A DNA stretch of 39,666 nt from Collinsella sp. (GCA_019419455.1 DXZW01000011.1:1-39666); one strand, 5' to 3'; numbered from the stretch's first letter, positions 30,047-38,586 are shown. Program-made: numbers and translations. Notes: generated from the sequence alone by a model not told the origin.

Positions 30047-32227
30047 GGACCAGAGGAAGTCGCTGCGGGTGACGGTGGCGCCGATGGCGAAGGGCATGCA
30101 GGCGATGACCGGATACAGGTAGCGCATGTAGGTCGAGCCGTTGCACGGACCAATCAGGCACACGGCGAGCACGCCCAACAGCGGCACCCAGATCGCCAGC
30201 GCACGCCATGAATGACGACGCAGCAGGTAGACCACCACGGCAATCATGATCCACACATAGGTGGCCGAGCTCATGGTGAGCGAAATAAACGGGATGCGCT
30301 GCACCGCCACACGGTACAGATTGATCAGGTGGTCACACCAGCGCACCACGTTGCTGTCAACCGGATGGAAGTCGAAGTACTTGAGGTTGTCGGGACGCGC
30401 CATGATCTCGGCACTACGCGCCGTGCTGTAGACCCAGGCATCGCGGGCACTCGGATAAAAGTAGCCGTAATAGTTATTGATGAGCGCCGAGATATAGCAC
30501 TCGGGATCCTTTTTGAACATCTGCGCCCAGACCTCAAAATAGGCCTTGATGTCCTCCTGCGAGGCGTACTCGTTAAAGCAGTTCTTGACGGCATCGGACT
30601 TGTCAGGGTTGTAGCGGCGGCCCAGGTTCTCGTACTTGAGCACGCGATCGATCACGACGCGCTCCTCGTCGGTCACCAAACCGTCGCAGGGCGCCTCCAC
30701 GATGGTGCCGTCCTCCTTTACCGTGGGGTTGACACCCGAGTTGAGGCCATCGTGCTTTTGAACGAAACGAGCCGTCTGCTGGAACGGAATCGAGAGAATT
30801 TCGCGCTTGGAGCCGGGCGTGATGTCGTGCGCCGGCATAAAGACCTTGGTGAAGTACATATTAGAGGCAAGGCAGAGCGCGAGCACCGCGAGGACGCCAA
30901 CCCAGCGGAATCGCGGCGTGACGCATGAGACCGCGGTGCCCGTCTGCTTAGCCGCACGACGAGCGACATGTACATCCCATGCGCAAAACGCCGCCGCGAT
31001 CATACACGCCGCCAGCGGAAACACCAGGCCTCCATTGCGCAAAAACGTGGAACCCATGGCAGCAAGCGCAAACAACAGCCAGTCATGGCGCGCAAAGAGC
31101 ACGGGGGCCTTCTCGCCCGCACGCTCGGCATTGGCATCGCGACGGGGCAGGCCGCAGGCCACGAGCTTCACGGTCTGCACCAACAGCACCAAAAACGCGT
31201 CGGCAAAGAGCACGTCTTTGGTGAGCAGGGCCGCGTAGTTAGAGAACATGGGCATAAACACAAAGAACAGCAAGATCACGCCGCGGACCGGCAGGCTCAC
31301 GCCCAGTTTGCGCAGCGACGAGACGGAATAGGCCATGCAGGCGGCCGTGATGACGAACTGAGCGCAGGTGTAGATGGCAAGCCCCGCATTGGCGCTGTTA
31401 AAGACCGAAAGCCCCAGTTGAACGCACGAGCCGATAATGGCCGTGTGCACGACCGGGTGATGCCCGTTGAGCAGGACATTGGGGTTGAGTAGGCGCAGGT
31501 AGTCGCTCGTGCCGTTGGGATAGTTGAACCACTGGCGAATCTGCGCACCCGTATCTCCCATAAAAAGGCCGGGCAGCGAAGCGATGAGCGTGGGCGCCCA
31601 GGCGATCATAAGCACCAGGAAGGGCCCGGCAAAGGGATGGGCCGAGAGCACGGCGTGAGCCACACGCCATACGCGGCCAAAGTGCGCTTCGGAAAACGGA
31701 ATGCGCCGAGAGCTCAGCCAATCTAGACACTCAAAAGCCAGGTAGAAGGCAACGATCGCCAAGAGCATCCAGCCCGCGCCGCCAATCCAGGCACAGATGA
31801 TGCGGGCCTTGTCGCCAAGAACAATCTCGGCCGAGTCGGTGAGGTCGTAGCTGCGGCCGAACACCATGCAGATGGCGAAAAACAGCGACGGCAGAATGAT
31901 CGACGGGCGCCAGGTGTCGCCACGGCCAAAGAATACGTAGCGAAACGGCAGCGTGAGCAGGCAGGCAAGCGCAAGCAGCATGACCGCGTCGGTATGGCCG
32001 GCAAACGAGAGGAGCACCTCGTAGCACACGTACAGCATGCCCGAGGCTTTGGGGTCAATCGCCAAGACTGCGTTGCTCGACACCGGGGCGGGATCGATGG
32101 AAAACGCCGTGGTCGCCAACAGCGCGAGCAGAAATGCGATGAGCGTCTGCTTGGCGGGGTAGCGCTTAAACCAGACGATGCGGGCCGCGTCGCGCGCAGC
32201 CGTTGTGGAGAGATCGGAATCCTTCAC
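30044..32227 (-). CDS. Large polytopic membrane protein, DUF6020-like
   Basis: 727 aa with roughly twelve or more hydrophobic segments. A short cytoplasmic N-terminus is followed by helices including TLIAFLLALLATTAF. A loop has GDTGAQIRQWFNYPNGTSDY and NGHHPVVHTAIIG, whose GDTGAQ/HHP features resemble the first extracellular loop of GT-C glycosyltransferases. A large soluble segment follows near residues 480-640, then three final helices. The architecture resembles DUF6020/GT39-type proteins that use lipid-linked sugars; this is an inference from layout. The start is GTG at 32225-32227 and the stop is inside repeat B. Substrate unknown. Confidence 0.75.
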   Translation of the reverse strand: MKDSDLSTTAARDAARIVWFKRYPAKQTLIAFLLALLATTAFSIDPAPVSSNAVLAIDPKASGMLYVCYEVLLSFAGHTDAVMLLALACLLTLPFRYVFFGRGDTWRPSIILPSLFFAICMVFGRSYDLTDSAEIVLGDKARIICAWIGGAGWMLLAIVAFYLAFECLDWLSSRRIPFSEAHFGRVWRVAHAVLSAHPFAGPFLVLMIAWAPTLIASLPGLFMGDTGAQIRQWFNYPNGTSDYLRLLNPNVLLNGHHPVVHTAIIGSCVQLGLSVFNSANAGLAIYTCAQFVITAACMAYSVSSLRKLGVSLPVRGVILLFFVFMPMFSNYAALLTKDVLFADAFLVLLVQTVKLVACGLPRRDANAERAGEKAPVLFARHDWLLFALAAMGSTFLRNGGLVFPLAACMIAAAFCAWDVHVARRAAKQTGTAVSCVTPRFRWVGVLAVLALCLASNMYFTKVFMPAHDITPGSKREILSIPFQQTARFVQKHDGLNSGVNPTVKEDGTIVEAPCDGLVTDEERVVIDRVLKYENLGRRYNPDKSDAVKNCFNEYASQEDIKAYFEVWAQMFKKDPECYISALINNYYGYFYPSARDAWVYSTARSAEIMARPDNLKYFDFHPVDSNVVRWCDHLINLYRVAVQRIPFISLTMSSATYVWIMIAVVVYLLRRHSWRALAIWVPLLGVLAVCLIGPCNGSTYMRYLYPVIACMPFAIGATVTRSDFLWS

Positions 32228-32247
32228 AGTCCAAAGAGCCTTTCTAG

Positions 32248-32300
32248 AAACCTGCCAAAAAGGGACAGGTTTATTTTAGCAGGTTTTATCTGGGAAAACG
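32248..32300 (+). repeat. Hairpin repeat A, copy 3
   Basis: Plus strand AAACCTGCCAAAAAGGGACA, then a mirrored GCAGGTT arm and TTTATCTGGGAAAACG. It is in the opposite orientation to its gene neighbours, and points towards repeat C just to its right. Confidence 0.8.
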
Positions 32301-32326
32301 TTACGGTTCTGTCATCGTTGCCCAGC

Positions 32327-32364
32327 AAACCACCACAAAGGTGCCTGTCCCCTTTGTGGTGGTT
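32327..32364 (-). repeat. Hairpin repeat C (GGGGACAGG core) after lgt
   Basis: AACCACCACAAAGG (32328-32341) pairs perfectly over 14 bp with 32351-32364, loop of 9 nt. On minus the core AAAGGGGACAGGC spans arm and loop. It starts 7 nt after the lgt stop and may also serve as its terminator. Confidence 0.75.
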
Positions 32365-32371
32365 TTGGTGA

Positions 32372-33193
32372 TTAGGCGTCCAGGTAGATACGCTGGGGAC
32401 GATTGCGGTGTCGGGCGAAGATGATGAGCGCCAGGCCGGCGATCACGAGCGGCAAGCTCAGCAGCTGGCCCATGGTGATGACGCCTCCCAGCAGATAACC
32501 CAGCTGGGCATCGGGCACGCGCACAAACTCAACGAGAAAGCGGACGATGCCGTACCCCATCACGAACACGCCCATAAACGTGCCCTGGGGCAGCAGCGGC
32601 TTTTTGCGACTGAGCACCTGTAGGATGCAAAAGAGCACGATGCCCTCTAGAAACGCCTCGTAGAGCTGGGAGGGATGGCGCGGCATATCGCCCGCGGTGC
32701 CGCCAAAGACCACACCCCAGGGCAGATCGGTCGGCTTACCCCACAGCTCGCCGTTGACGAAATTGGCACAACGTCCCAGGCACAGCGCCAGCGGAGCACC
32801 GATCACAGCAAGGTCGGCGATGGTCCAGGCGTCGAGCTTGTACATGCGGCACACGATGATGCCGCCCAAGATGCCGCCCACCAGGCCGCCGTGGAAGCTC
32901 ATGCCTCCCTCGTTGGTGGCAAAGATTTCGAGCGGGTGGGTCCAATAGTAGCCATCGCCGTAAAAGACGACGTAAAACAGGCGCGCGCCGATGATGAGGC
33001 CAAAGACCGCGCCGACCACGACGCTCGTCAGGTCATCAATCGTAATGTCGAAGCCCCAGCGGCGCTGCGTGCGATACATAACGACTGCCGTAAGCAGGGC
33101 GCCGACCACATAGGCCAGGCCGTACCAGTAGATGGTGATGGGGCCCGCCGAGATCGCGACGGGATCAAGCATATGGTAGAGGTCGTTGAGCAT
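32372..33193 (-). CDS. lgt: Prolipoprotein diacylglyceryl transferase
   Basis: Inner-membrane enzyme that attaches diacylglycerol to the lipobox cysteine of prelipoproteins. From the ATG at 33191-33193 (MLNDLYHML, with AGGGGGA five bases before) it is 273 aa. A longer frame from 33220 is less likely. It has about seven hydrophobic segments and the Lgt signature GRCANFVNGELWG. Also seen are YWYGLAYVVGALL at the N-terminus, and SFHGGLVGGILGG before the signature. The essential His and Arg are in place. It lies 110 nt from the NifU-type gene, which has its own terminator, so it may be separately transcribed. Confidence 0.95.
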   Translation of the reverse strand: MLNDLYHMLDPVAISAGPITIYWYGLAYVVGALLTAVVMYRTQRRWGFDITIDDLTSVVVGAVFGLIIGARLFYVVFYGDGYYWTHPLEIFATNEGGMSFHGGLVGGILGGIIVCRMYKLDAWTIADLAVIGAPLALCLGRCANFVNGELWGKPTDLPWGVVFGGTAGDMPRHPSQLYEAFLEGIVLFCILQVLSRKKPLLPQGTFMGVFVMGYGIVRFLVEFVRVPDAQLGYLLGGVITMGQLLSLPLVIAGLALIIFARHRNRPQRIYLDA

Positions 33194-33220
33194 ATCGATC
33201 CCCCTGCTCCCTATATACAA

Positions 33221-33253
33221 ATGCGGCCGCGGGCCTTACGCTCGCAGCCGCAT
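33221..33253 (-). terminator. Terminator after the NifU-type gene
   Basis: Stem ATGCGGC/GCCGCAT with a GC-rich loop, then TTGTATATAG on minus. It is 50 nt after the stop. Confidence 0.6.
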
Positions 33254-33302
33254 ATTTGGACGTAACGCCTATGCGGAGCGTACCGTCCGCAGCTTTCGCA
33301 TC

Positions 33303-33581
33303 TTAGAACGGCGCGTACTCGTCGTACAGGTCCTCGGCCTCGCCGGAAGCATTGACCTGCTCAACGCGGGTAACGCCGGGCACATGCTCCTTCAGGATGC
33401 GCTCGATACCCATGGAAAGGGTTAGCGAGCTCATGGGGCAGCCGGCGCAGGCGCCCTGCAGCTCCAGCTTGACAACACCCTCGTCGTCGACGCCCACATA
33501 CTCCATATCGCCGCCATCGGCCTGCAGGTTAGGGCGAATCTCTTCAAGAACCTTCTTAAGCAGCTCTTCGTTAACAGCCAC
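33303..33581 (-). CDS. NifU C-terminal-domain (Nfu-type) Fe-S scaffold
   Basis: 92 aa consisting only of the Nfu domain. EELLKKVLEEIRPNLQADGGD opens it (shown partly), and the cluster-binding CxxC is GACAGCPMSS near residues 44-53. Two such proteins bind one Fe-S cluster and hand it to apo-proteins. The start is GTG at 33579-33581 with AAAGGAG five bases upstream. No other Fe-S assembly gene (sufBCD, iscS) is in the window. The acidic C-terminus EDLYDEYAPF is unremarkable. Confidence 0.92.
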   Translation of the reverse strand: MAVNEELLKKVLEEIRPNLQADGGDMEYVGVDDEGVVKLELQGACAGCPMSSLTLSMGIERILKEHVPGVTRVEQVNASGEAEDLYDEYAPF

Positions 33582-33689
33582 AGGGGCTCCTTTCTCACAA
33601 TAACGCGGGCACGCCCGCGGACAGGGGCTATGTTACTACAGCCATGTACCCGCTTAGGCGCCAGCCATGCGTGCGGACATGACTTTCAC

Positions 33690-33714
33690 GAGCAGTCAAT
33701 TTGGGACGGGGCTC
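33690..33714 (+). repeat. Short dispersed repeat D, copy 2
   Basis: Plus strand GAGCAGTCAATTTGGGACGG then GGCTC. Its GGGACGGGGCTC faces GAGCCTGTCCC at 33762-33772, forming an 11-12 bp imperfect inverted repeat around the dCMP deaminase stop codon. Confidence 0.5.
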
Positions 33715-33751
33715 TTTTGGCTGTTTTGCCGCCAGCTGGCATCGGCACGCG

Positions 33752-34276
33752 CTACTGCCGAGCCTGTCCCCCGGTACCAATCTGGACATCGACGATGACC
33801 TGGCGGTAGCTGATGCCGCAGGAGTCGAGAATGCGGCGGCTGATACGGCCGTCATCGGTGTCGGCATACTTATTGTCCAGGTAGACGACCTCGCCCACGC
33901 CCACCTGCGCCAGGATCTTGGCGCAGTCGTGGCACGGGAACAGCGTGACGTAAACCGTGGAACCCTCGAGGTCCTTGAGCGAGCCACGGTAGTTGAGCAC
34001 GGCGTTGGCCTCGGCATGGACCACGTAGTTGTGCTTGTCCTGCAGCGGGTCATCGCTCGTACCCCACGGGAAAAAGTCGTCGTTGAGCGCCGAGGGCGTG
34101 CCGTTGTAACCCACCGAAAGGATGCGGTGGTTGGTGCTGGCGATGCACGCTCCCACCTGCGTGTTGGGGTCCTTGCTGCGGCGCTGCGCGGCGATGGCCA
34201 CGCTCATAAAGAACTCGTCCCAGCTAATAACGTCGCGGCGCTTGCCCGACGCGGTTTGATGAAGATCGTCCGACAT
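33752..34276 (-). CDS. comEB: dCMP deaminase / ComEB family cytidine deaminase
   Basis: Zinc enzyme deaminating dCMP to dUMP for thymidylate synthesis. The metal site is VHAEANAVLNY (HAE) with FPCHDCAK (PCxxC). Substrate-loop residues include SVGYNGTPSALNDDF. The protein is 174 aa from the ATG at 34274-34276 (MSDDLHQTA), which has GGAGGTG six bases upstream; an ATG at 34312 lacks one. The last codons contain GGGGGACAGGC, the core of the hairpin repeats, so the extreme C-terminus (GTGGQARQ) may derive from such an element. The symbol follows common usage; competence involvement is not implied. Confidence 0.92.
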   Translation of the reverse strand: MSDDLHQTASGKRRDVISWDEFFMSVAIAAQRRSKDPNTQVGACIASTNHRILSVGYNGTPSALNDDFFPWGTSDDPLQDKHNYVVHAEANAVLNYRGSLKDLEGSTVYVTLFPCHDCAKILAQVGVGEVVYLDNKYADTDDGRISRRILDSCGISYRQVIVDVQIGTGGQARQ

Positions 34277-34358
34277 GGCAGACACCTCCGAAATCGCAAT
34301 AGTTTGGCCCATTGTAGCAGGTGAAAGGTAGGGGCGCTTATCCCACCAGCCCCTCGCC

Positions 34359-35210
34359 CTACGCGCGGCGGGGCTTTTGGTTGATGCGGTAGAGCTCGGC
34401 GAGACCCCGCAACGTCAGCGCGTCGTCTACCGTCAGGCTATGGCCGACCAGCGCCGCAAGTGCCTCGGCATCGTCGCCGGTAATGACGATGGGCACATCG
34501 CCCTCCCCCGCGGCCTTGGTCGCGCGCATCTCGGCAAGCACCATGTCGAGCATGCCGTCGATGCGGGCTACCTCGCCCAAAACCACACCCGAGCGCATGG
34601 CCTCACGCGTGTTGTGGCCGATTACATGTGTGGGCGCCGAGGGCTCAACCTGGGGTAGGCGCGCTGCTGCCGCCGAGAGCGAACGGGCGCCGAGTGCCAG
34701 CCCCGGCGCGATAACGCCGCCCACAAAGGTACCGTGCGCGTCGATGACCTCGATATTGGTCGTCGTGCCCAGGTCAATCACGATGCACGGCGACCCGTAG
34801 ACGGCGCGGGCCGCCACGGCATCGGCGATGCGGTCGGGGCCGATCTCGGCCGGATCGTCGTAGTGCACGGGCATGCCGGTCTTAAGTCCCGGCCCCACGG
34901 TGAGCACGCGCCCCGTGCAGGTGCGGGAAAGTGCCGCCTTCCACGGGCGCTCGAGCGCCGGGACCACGCAGCTCAGCACAGCAGCCGCGGGCACAAGCGC
35001 ACCCGGCATGCCCGCATCGGCCGCCAGTGCGGCCATGACCTGCACGAGACGCATGCGCGCCTCGTCTGCTGTGATGCTCGACGGCGTGGTGATCTCGCAC
35101 GTCGCAAGCGGACATTCCTGCGCCGCGGCCGAATCCTCTGCAAACAGGCCAAAGCGAATGAACGTGTTGCCCACGTCGACCGTCAATATATATGCGTACC
35201 CATTAAGCAT
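34359..35210 (-). CDS. coaX: Type III pantothenate kinase
   Basis: First step of CoA synthesis, phosphorylating pantothenate; this type is not inhibited by CoA and needs a monovalent cation. The 283-aa protein belongs to the ASKHA fold: VDVGNTFIRFGLF at the N-terminus, IGPDRIADAVAAR with the catalytic Asp, and VIDLGTTTNIEVID. GGVIAPGL and VITGDDAEAL follow. I start at 35208-35210 (MLNGYAYIL), with AAAGGAG eight bases upstream, in preference to a longer frame from 35264 that reaches into the OPT promoter region. Confidence 0.94.
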   Translation of the reverse strand: MLNGYAYILTVDVGNTFIRFGLFAEDSAAAQECPLATCEITTPSSITADEARMRLVQVMAALAADAGMPGALVPAAAVLSCVVPALERPWKAALSRTCTGRVLTVGPGLKTGMPVHYDDPAEIGPDRIADAVAARAVYGSPCIVIDLGTTTNIEVIDAHGTFVGGVIAPGLALGARSLSAAAARLPQVEPSAPTHVIGHNTREAMRSGVVLGEVARIDGMLDMVLAEMRATKAAGEGDVPIVITGDDAEALAALVGHSLTVDDALTLRGLAELYRINQKPRRA

Positions 35211-35286
35211 CGTCGGCGCTCCTTTCGTCTGTCCAGCAGTATATCGCCTACCTAAACCAGTCATCCCAAAATGACTAGCTTGCGGC

Positions 35287-35402
35287 TATACTGGTGCGCG
35301 GTCGTTTGCGAGCTCACGCGGCGGCCCTTGGTAACCCGACTTCCCGCGCCGTATCCGTAACGGCGCTCCCGGGGGAAGCGGATATACGCAAAGGAGTTTT
35401 AT
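35287..35402 (+). promoter_or_regulatory. Promoter -10 and structured leader of the OPT transporter
   Basis: TATACT at 35287-35292 is a likely -10. The roughly 100-nt leader folds into a nested stem: CTTCCC (35340-35345) with GGGAAG (35373-35378) enclosing GCGCCGT/ACGGCGC. AAAGGAG follows directly. No known riboswitch class is recognised. Confidence 0.45.
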
Positions 35403-37106
35403 ATGAGCAATCCCTCGAACCGCACCTCGATGCGCGGTCAACTTACGCTGCGCGGCGTCGTCATCGGCGTCCTTGGCTGCGTGATCATCACGGCAAGCTC
35501 GGCCTACACCGCCCTCAAGATGGGCGCACTCCCCTGGCCGATCGTCTTCGCTGCCGTCATCTCGCTGTTCTTCCTTAAGCTCATGGGCAACGCCAGCCTC
35601 AACGAGGCAAACGTCACCCACACCATCATGTCAGCAGGCGCCATGGTCGCCGGCGGTCTGGCGTTTACCATCCCGGGCGCCTGGATGCTGGGCTATGCCG
35701 ACCAGATCAGCTGGCTCGACATGTTCATCGTGGCACTCGCCGGCACCATCCTGGGTCTGCTGGCCACGGCACTCATCCACCGTCACTTTATCGTGGACGC
35801 CGCGCTGGAGTTCCCCACCGGCAACGCCGCAGCTCAGACCCTGCGCGCCACCGAGGCCGGCGGCAAGACTGGCAAGCAGCTCTTTGGCTCCATGGCCATC
35901 GCCGGCATCTACAGCGTGCTTCGAGACGCCCTGGGCGTGGTGCCCAGCATGCTGTGCACGCTCAATATCCCCGGCGTTACCTTTGCCATCTACAACTCGC
36001 CCATGTTGCTCTCCGTCGGCTTCCTCGTGGGCTTCGCCCCGGTCGCATTCTGGTTTGCCGGCGCGCTACTGGGCAATTTTGGCATCATTGTCGGCGGCAC
36101 CGCTACCGGTCTGTTTGACGTTATGACCGCACAAGGCATTGTTAAGTCCCTGGGTATGGGCCTTATGATGGGCTTTGGCGTCGCCGTCGTCCTCAAGGAC
36201 ATCCTGCCGCAGGTCGCCGGTATCGTCCGCGGCCTTGCCGCCGACAGCTCCACCGACACCGACGATCAGTCGCTCATCTCGGGCTCCCTTAAGCTCGACG
36301 CCGGTATCATCGGCCTGGGCGCTGCCGCCATCGCCGTAATCATCGCCATCGTGCTCGACCTTGGCCCCGTTCCTGCCGTCATCGTCACGCTGTTCACCTT
36401 TGTCACCACCATCATGAGCGCGCAGAGCTGCGGTCAGACGGGCATCGACCCCATGGAGATCTTCGGCCTCATCGTCATGCTCATCGTTGCCGCCTTCGCG
36501 CAGCTCGCTCAGGTCAAGCTGTTCTTTATCGCCGGCATCGTGGCCGTAGCGTGCGGCCTTGCGGGCGACGTCATGAACGACTTTAAGGCCGGCGCCGTGC
36601 TGGGCACCAACCCGCGCGCACAGTGGGTCGGCCAGGCCATCGGCGGCATCGTGGGCGCCCTGGTCGCTGCCGCCGTCATGGTCGCGCTCGTCACCGCCTA
36701 TGGTCCGGACGCCTTTGGTCCCGACAGGAGTTTCGTTGCCGCACAGGCAAGCGTCGTCGCCACCATGGTCTCGGGCATCCCGAGTGTGCCGTGGTTCGCA
36801 GGCGGCTTTATCGCCGGTATCGTCATGTACTGGCTCGGCATTCCAGCCATGATGATCGGCCTGGGCGTGTACCTGCCGTTCTATATGTCGCTCACGGCCT
36901 TCTTGGGCTCCTGTGTCAAGCTCGCTTACGACAAGTGGTCCGCCCACCGCGACGCCACCGCTGGTCTTTCGGACGAGGAGAAGGCTGCCAAGGACGCCGC
37001 CTTCCAGGAACAGGGCCTGGTCGTCGCCAGCGGCCTGCTCGGCGGCGAGTCCATCGTCGGCGTTATTCTGGCGTTTGTCTCTGTTGGTCTGAGCCTGCTG
37101 GGGTAG
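35403..37106 (+). CDS. OPT family transporter
   Basis: 567-aa inner-membrane protein of the oligopeptide transporter family (peptides or metal chelates, proton-driven). It has about 14 hydrophobic segments. Typical OPT stretches are TLRGVVIGVLGCVIITASSAYTALKMGALPWPI (in part: SSAYTALKMGALPWP), VTHTIMSAGAMVAGG, ALEFPTGNAAAQTLRA and QWVGQAIGGIVGALV. These match the bacterial TIGR00728-type OPT group. The ATG has AAAGGAG eight bases upstream. No peptidase or metal gene is adjacent, so the substrate is undetermined. It is followed by its own terminator. Confidence 0.9.
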   Translation: MSNPSNRTSMRGQLTLRGVVIGVLGCVIITASSAYTALKMGALPWPIVFAAVISLFFLKLMGNASLNEANVTHTIMSAGAMVAGGLAFTIPGAWMLGYADQISWLDMFIVALAGTILGLLATALIHRHFIVDAALEFPTGNAAAQTLRATEAGGKTGKQLFGSMAIAGIYSVLRDALGVVPSMLCTLNIPGVTFAIYNSPMLLSVGFLVGFAPVAFWFAGALLGNFGIIVGGTATGLFDVMTAQGIVKSLGMGLMMGFGVAVVLKDILPQVAGIVRGLAADSSTDTDDQSLISGSLKLDAGIIGLGAAAIAVIIAIVLDLGPVPAVIVTLFTFVTTIMSAQSCGQTGIDPMEIFGLIVMLIVAAFAQLAQVKLFFIAGIVAVACGLAGDVMNDFKAGAVLGTNPRAQWVGQAIGGIVGALVAAAVMVALVTAYGPDAFGPDRSFVAAQASVVATMVSGIPSVPWFAGGFIAGIVMYWLGIPAMMIGLGVYLPFYMSLTAFLGSCVKLAYDKWSAHRDATAGLSDEEKAAKDAAFQEQGLVVASGLLGGESIVGVILAFVSVGLSLLG

Positions 37107-37131
37107 GCCGAACAACAACGCACCAGCGCAG

Positions 37132-37170
37132 AGCGCGGAGTCGGAATCAAACCGGCCCCGCGCTTTTTTG
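37132..37170 (+). terminator. Terminator of the OPT transporter
   Basis: Stem AGCGCGG/CCGCGCT, 19-nt loop, then T6; 26 nt after the stop. Confidence 0.8.
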
Positions 37171-37245
37171 TCTATTTGACTCTTATGATCCTCACGGCGT
37201 TTTAGCCATGTCGATTGGCCTGACTTCCAGGTCAACAAACCTTGT

Positions 37246-37274
37246 CTGACACCTCGCCTAACGCGGTGTAGAGT
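37246..37274 (+). promoter_or_regulatory. Promoter of the DUF389 gene
   Basis: CTGACA, 17-bp spacer, TAGAGT; 47 nt before the start codon. Confidence 0.55.
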
Positions 37275-37321
37275 AAAGACGACAGACGCAAGAAGCGGCT
37301 CAGAAGCTAAACGAGGTAAGC

Positions 37322-38461
37322 ATGGAACTCGACAAACAACAGATCAAGCGGCTGCGCGAGCGTCATCATCGTCGTCACGGTATACGCCCTGCACACAGCG
37401 AGGCCATGGAGAATGCCACCCGTTTCCTTAAGCAGGCGTTCAACATTCGCGAGGGACGCGCGCCCTATCACGTGATTCGCAAGCGCTTTGTAAACGGGGC
37501 GCGCCTGACTGGCTCGCACTTATGCATCCTGATCATTGCCATGTTGATCGCGAGCATCGGCCTCGATATCGACTCGGATATCGCCATTGTAGGTGCCATG
37601 CTCATCTGCCCGCTCATGGGCTCGGTCCTTGCCATGGCATATGGCATCGCCACGCTCGACCGCGAGATTACCGTCGAGGCCATTGCCGGTCTCGCGTTGC
37701 AGATGGCCTTCTGCCTGATCACGTCCACGCTGTACTTTAAGCTCTCACCGCTCGGCACCACCACGGCCGCTATCATCGACAACTCGACACCCACCGTCTG
37801 GGATCTTGCCGTCGCGCTCGCGGGTGGCTTTGCCGGAGGCCTGGGCAACTCGCGCGACCAGGAGCCCGCGACGCTTATCGCGGGCGTGGCCGTGGCAACC
37901 GCGCTCATGCCGCCCCTGTGCGCGGCGGGTTACGGCATCGCCATCGCGAGCGGGTCGCTGTTTCTCTCGGCGCTCTACGAATTTGGCATCAACGTTGTCT
38001 TTATCGCGCTGGCGGCCGAAGCCGTATTGCTTCTTCTACGTGTACCGCTCAAGCGTGACCTCAACGGCGACGGCATTGTGACCGCCGAGGAAAACGCCGA
38101 GGTCGATGAGCTGTCACACAAGGTGCGCCGCCGCATCATCATGGGCACGGTGATCTTTGCCATCCCCTGCATCGTTATGACCGCGGGGTCTATTGGCTCG
38201 GCGCAGGCCGGCGTGCAGGACGGCTATGGCGTCACCGAAACTACGCGCGAGCTTGCCGCGGTACTGCCGGGCTTTAAGGATTACACCGTCGCCGTCGAAA
38301 CCTCGGCCACCGAAGGCGGGGAGGAGGGCCTCGTCGAGCGCGAGGTTGTCGCCCATGTGACGACAAGCGAGACACTTGGGGCGCACGACCGTCGTGTTGC
38401 CCGCAAGCTCATCGACCTCAATGTGCCCGAACTCGATCGCGTGGAGTTCGATGTGAAGTGA
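37322..38461 (+). CDS. DUF389 membrane protein with an EF-hand loop
   Basis: 379 aa of the DUF389 (TIGR00341-like) family, function unknown. A basic cytoplasmic N-terminus of about 60 residues is followed by five or six helices: CILIIAMLIASIGLDIDSD, AIVGAMLICPLMGSVLAMAYG, GGFAGGLGNSRDQEPATLIAG (in part GGLGNSRDQEPA), then ATALMPPLCAAGYGIA. Between the fifth and last helices, residues 246-257 read DLNGDGIVTAEE, a canonical EF-hand calcium loop (D1, N3, D5, G6, E12). The C-terminal 80 residues form a soluble domain. Start at 37322 with a purine-rich GAGGTAAGC before it. A calcium-sensing role is possible but inferred. Confidence 0.88.
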   Translation: MELDKQQIKRLRERHHRRHGIRPAHSEAMENATRFLKQAFNIREGRAPYHVIRKRFVNGARLTGSHLCILIIAMLIASIGLDIDSDIAIVGAMLICPLMGSVLAMAYGIATLDREITVEAIAGLALQMAFCLITSTLYFKLSPLGTTTAAIIDNSTPTVWDLAVALAGGFAGGLGNSRDQEPATLIAGVAVATALMPPLCAAGYGIAIASGSLFLSALYEFGINVVFIALAAEAVLLLLRVPLKRDLNGDGIVTAEENAEVDELSHKVRRRIIMGTVIFAIPCIVMTAGSIGSAQAGVQDGYGVTETTRELAAVLPGFKDYTVAVETSATEGGEEGLVEREVVAHVTTSETLGAHDRRVARKLIDLNVPELDRVEFDVK

Positions 38462-38586
38462 TGCCGGCGCGGGATGAGCGCTCGCACGGACGCAAGTTAT
38501 GACGAGGCGCAGACGCGATACGGACGCGAGCAAATAGCGTGGTGCAGTTCACACCCGCGCCCCGCTCGCCGTTTTATTGCCGTGAA

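Noticed and set aside
36066..37238. 390-codon open frame on minus
   Set aside because: Antisense of the OPT transporter; rich in Asp, His and Gly without any domain.
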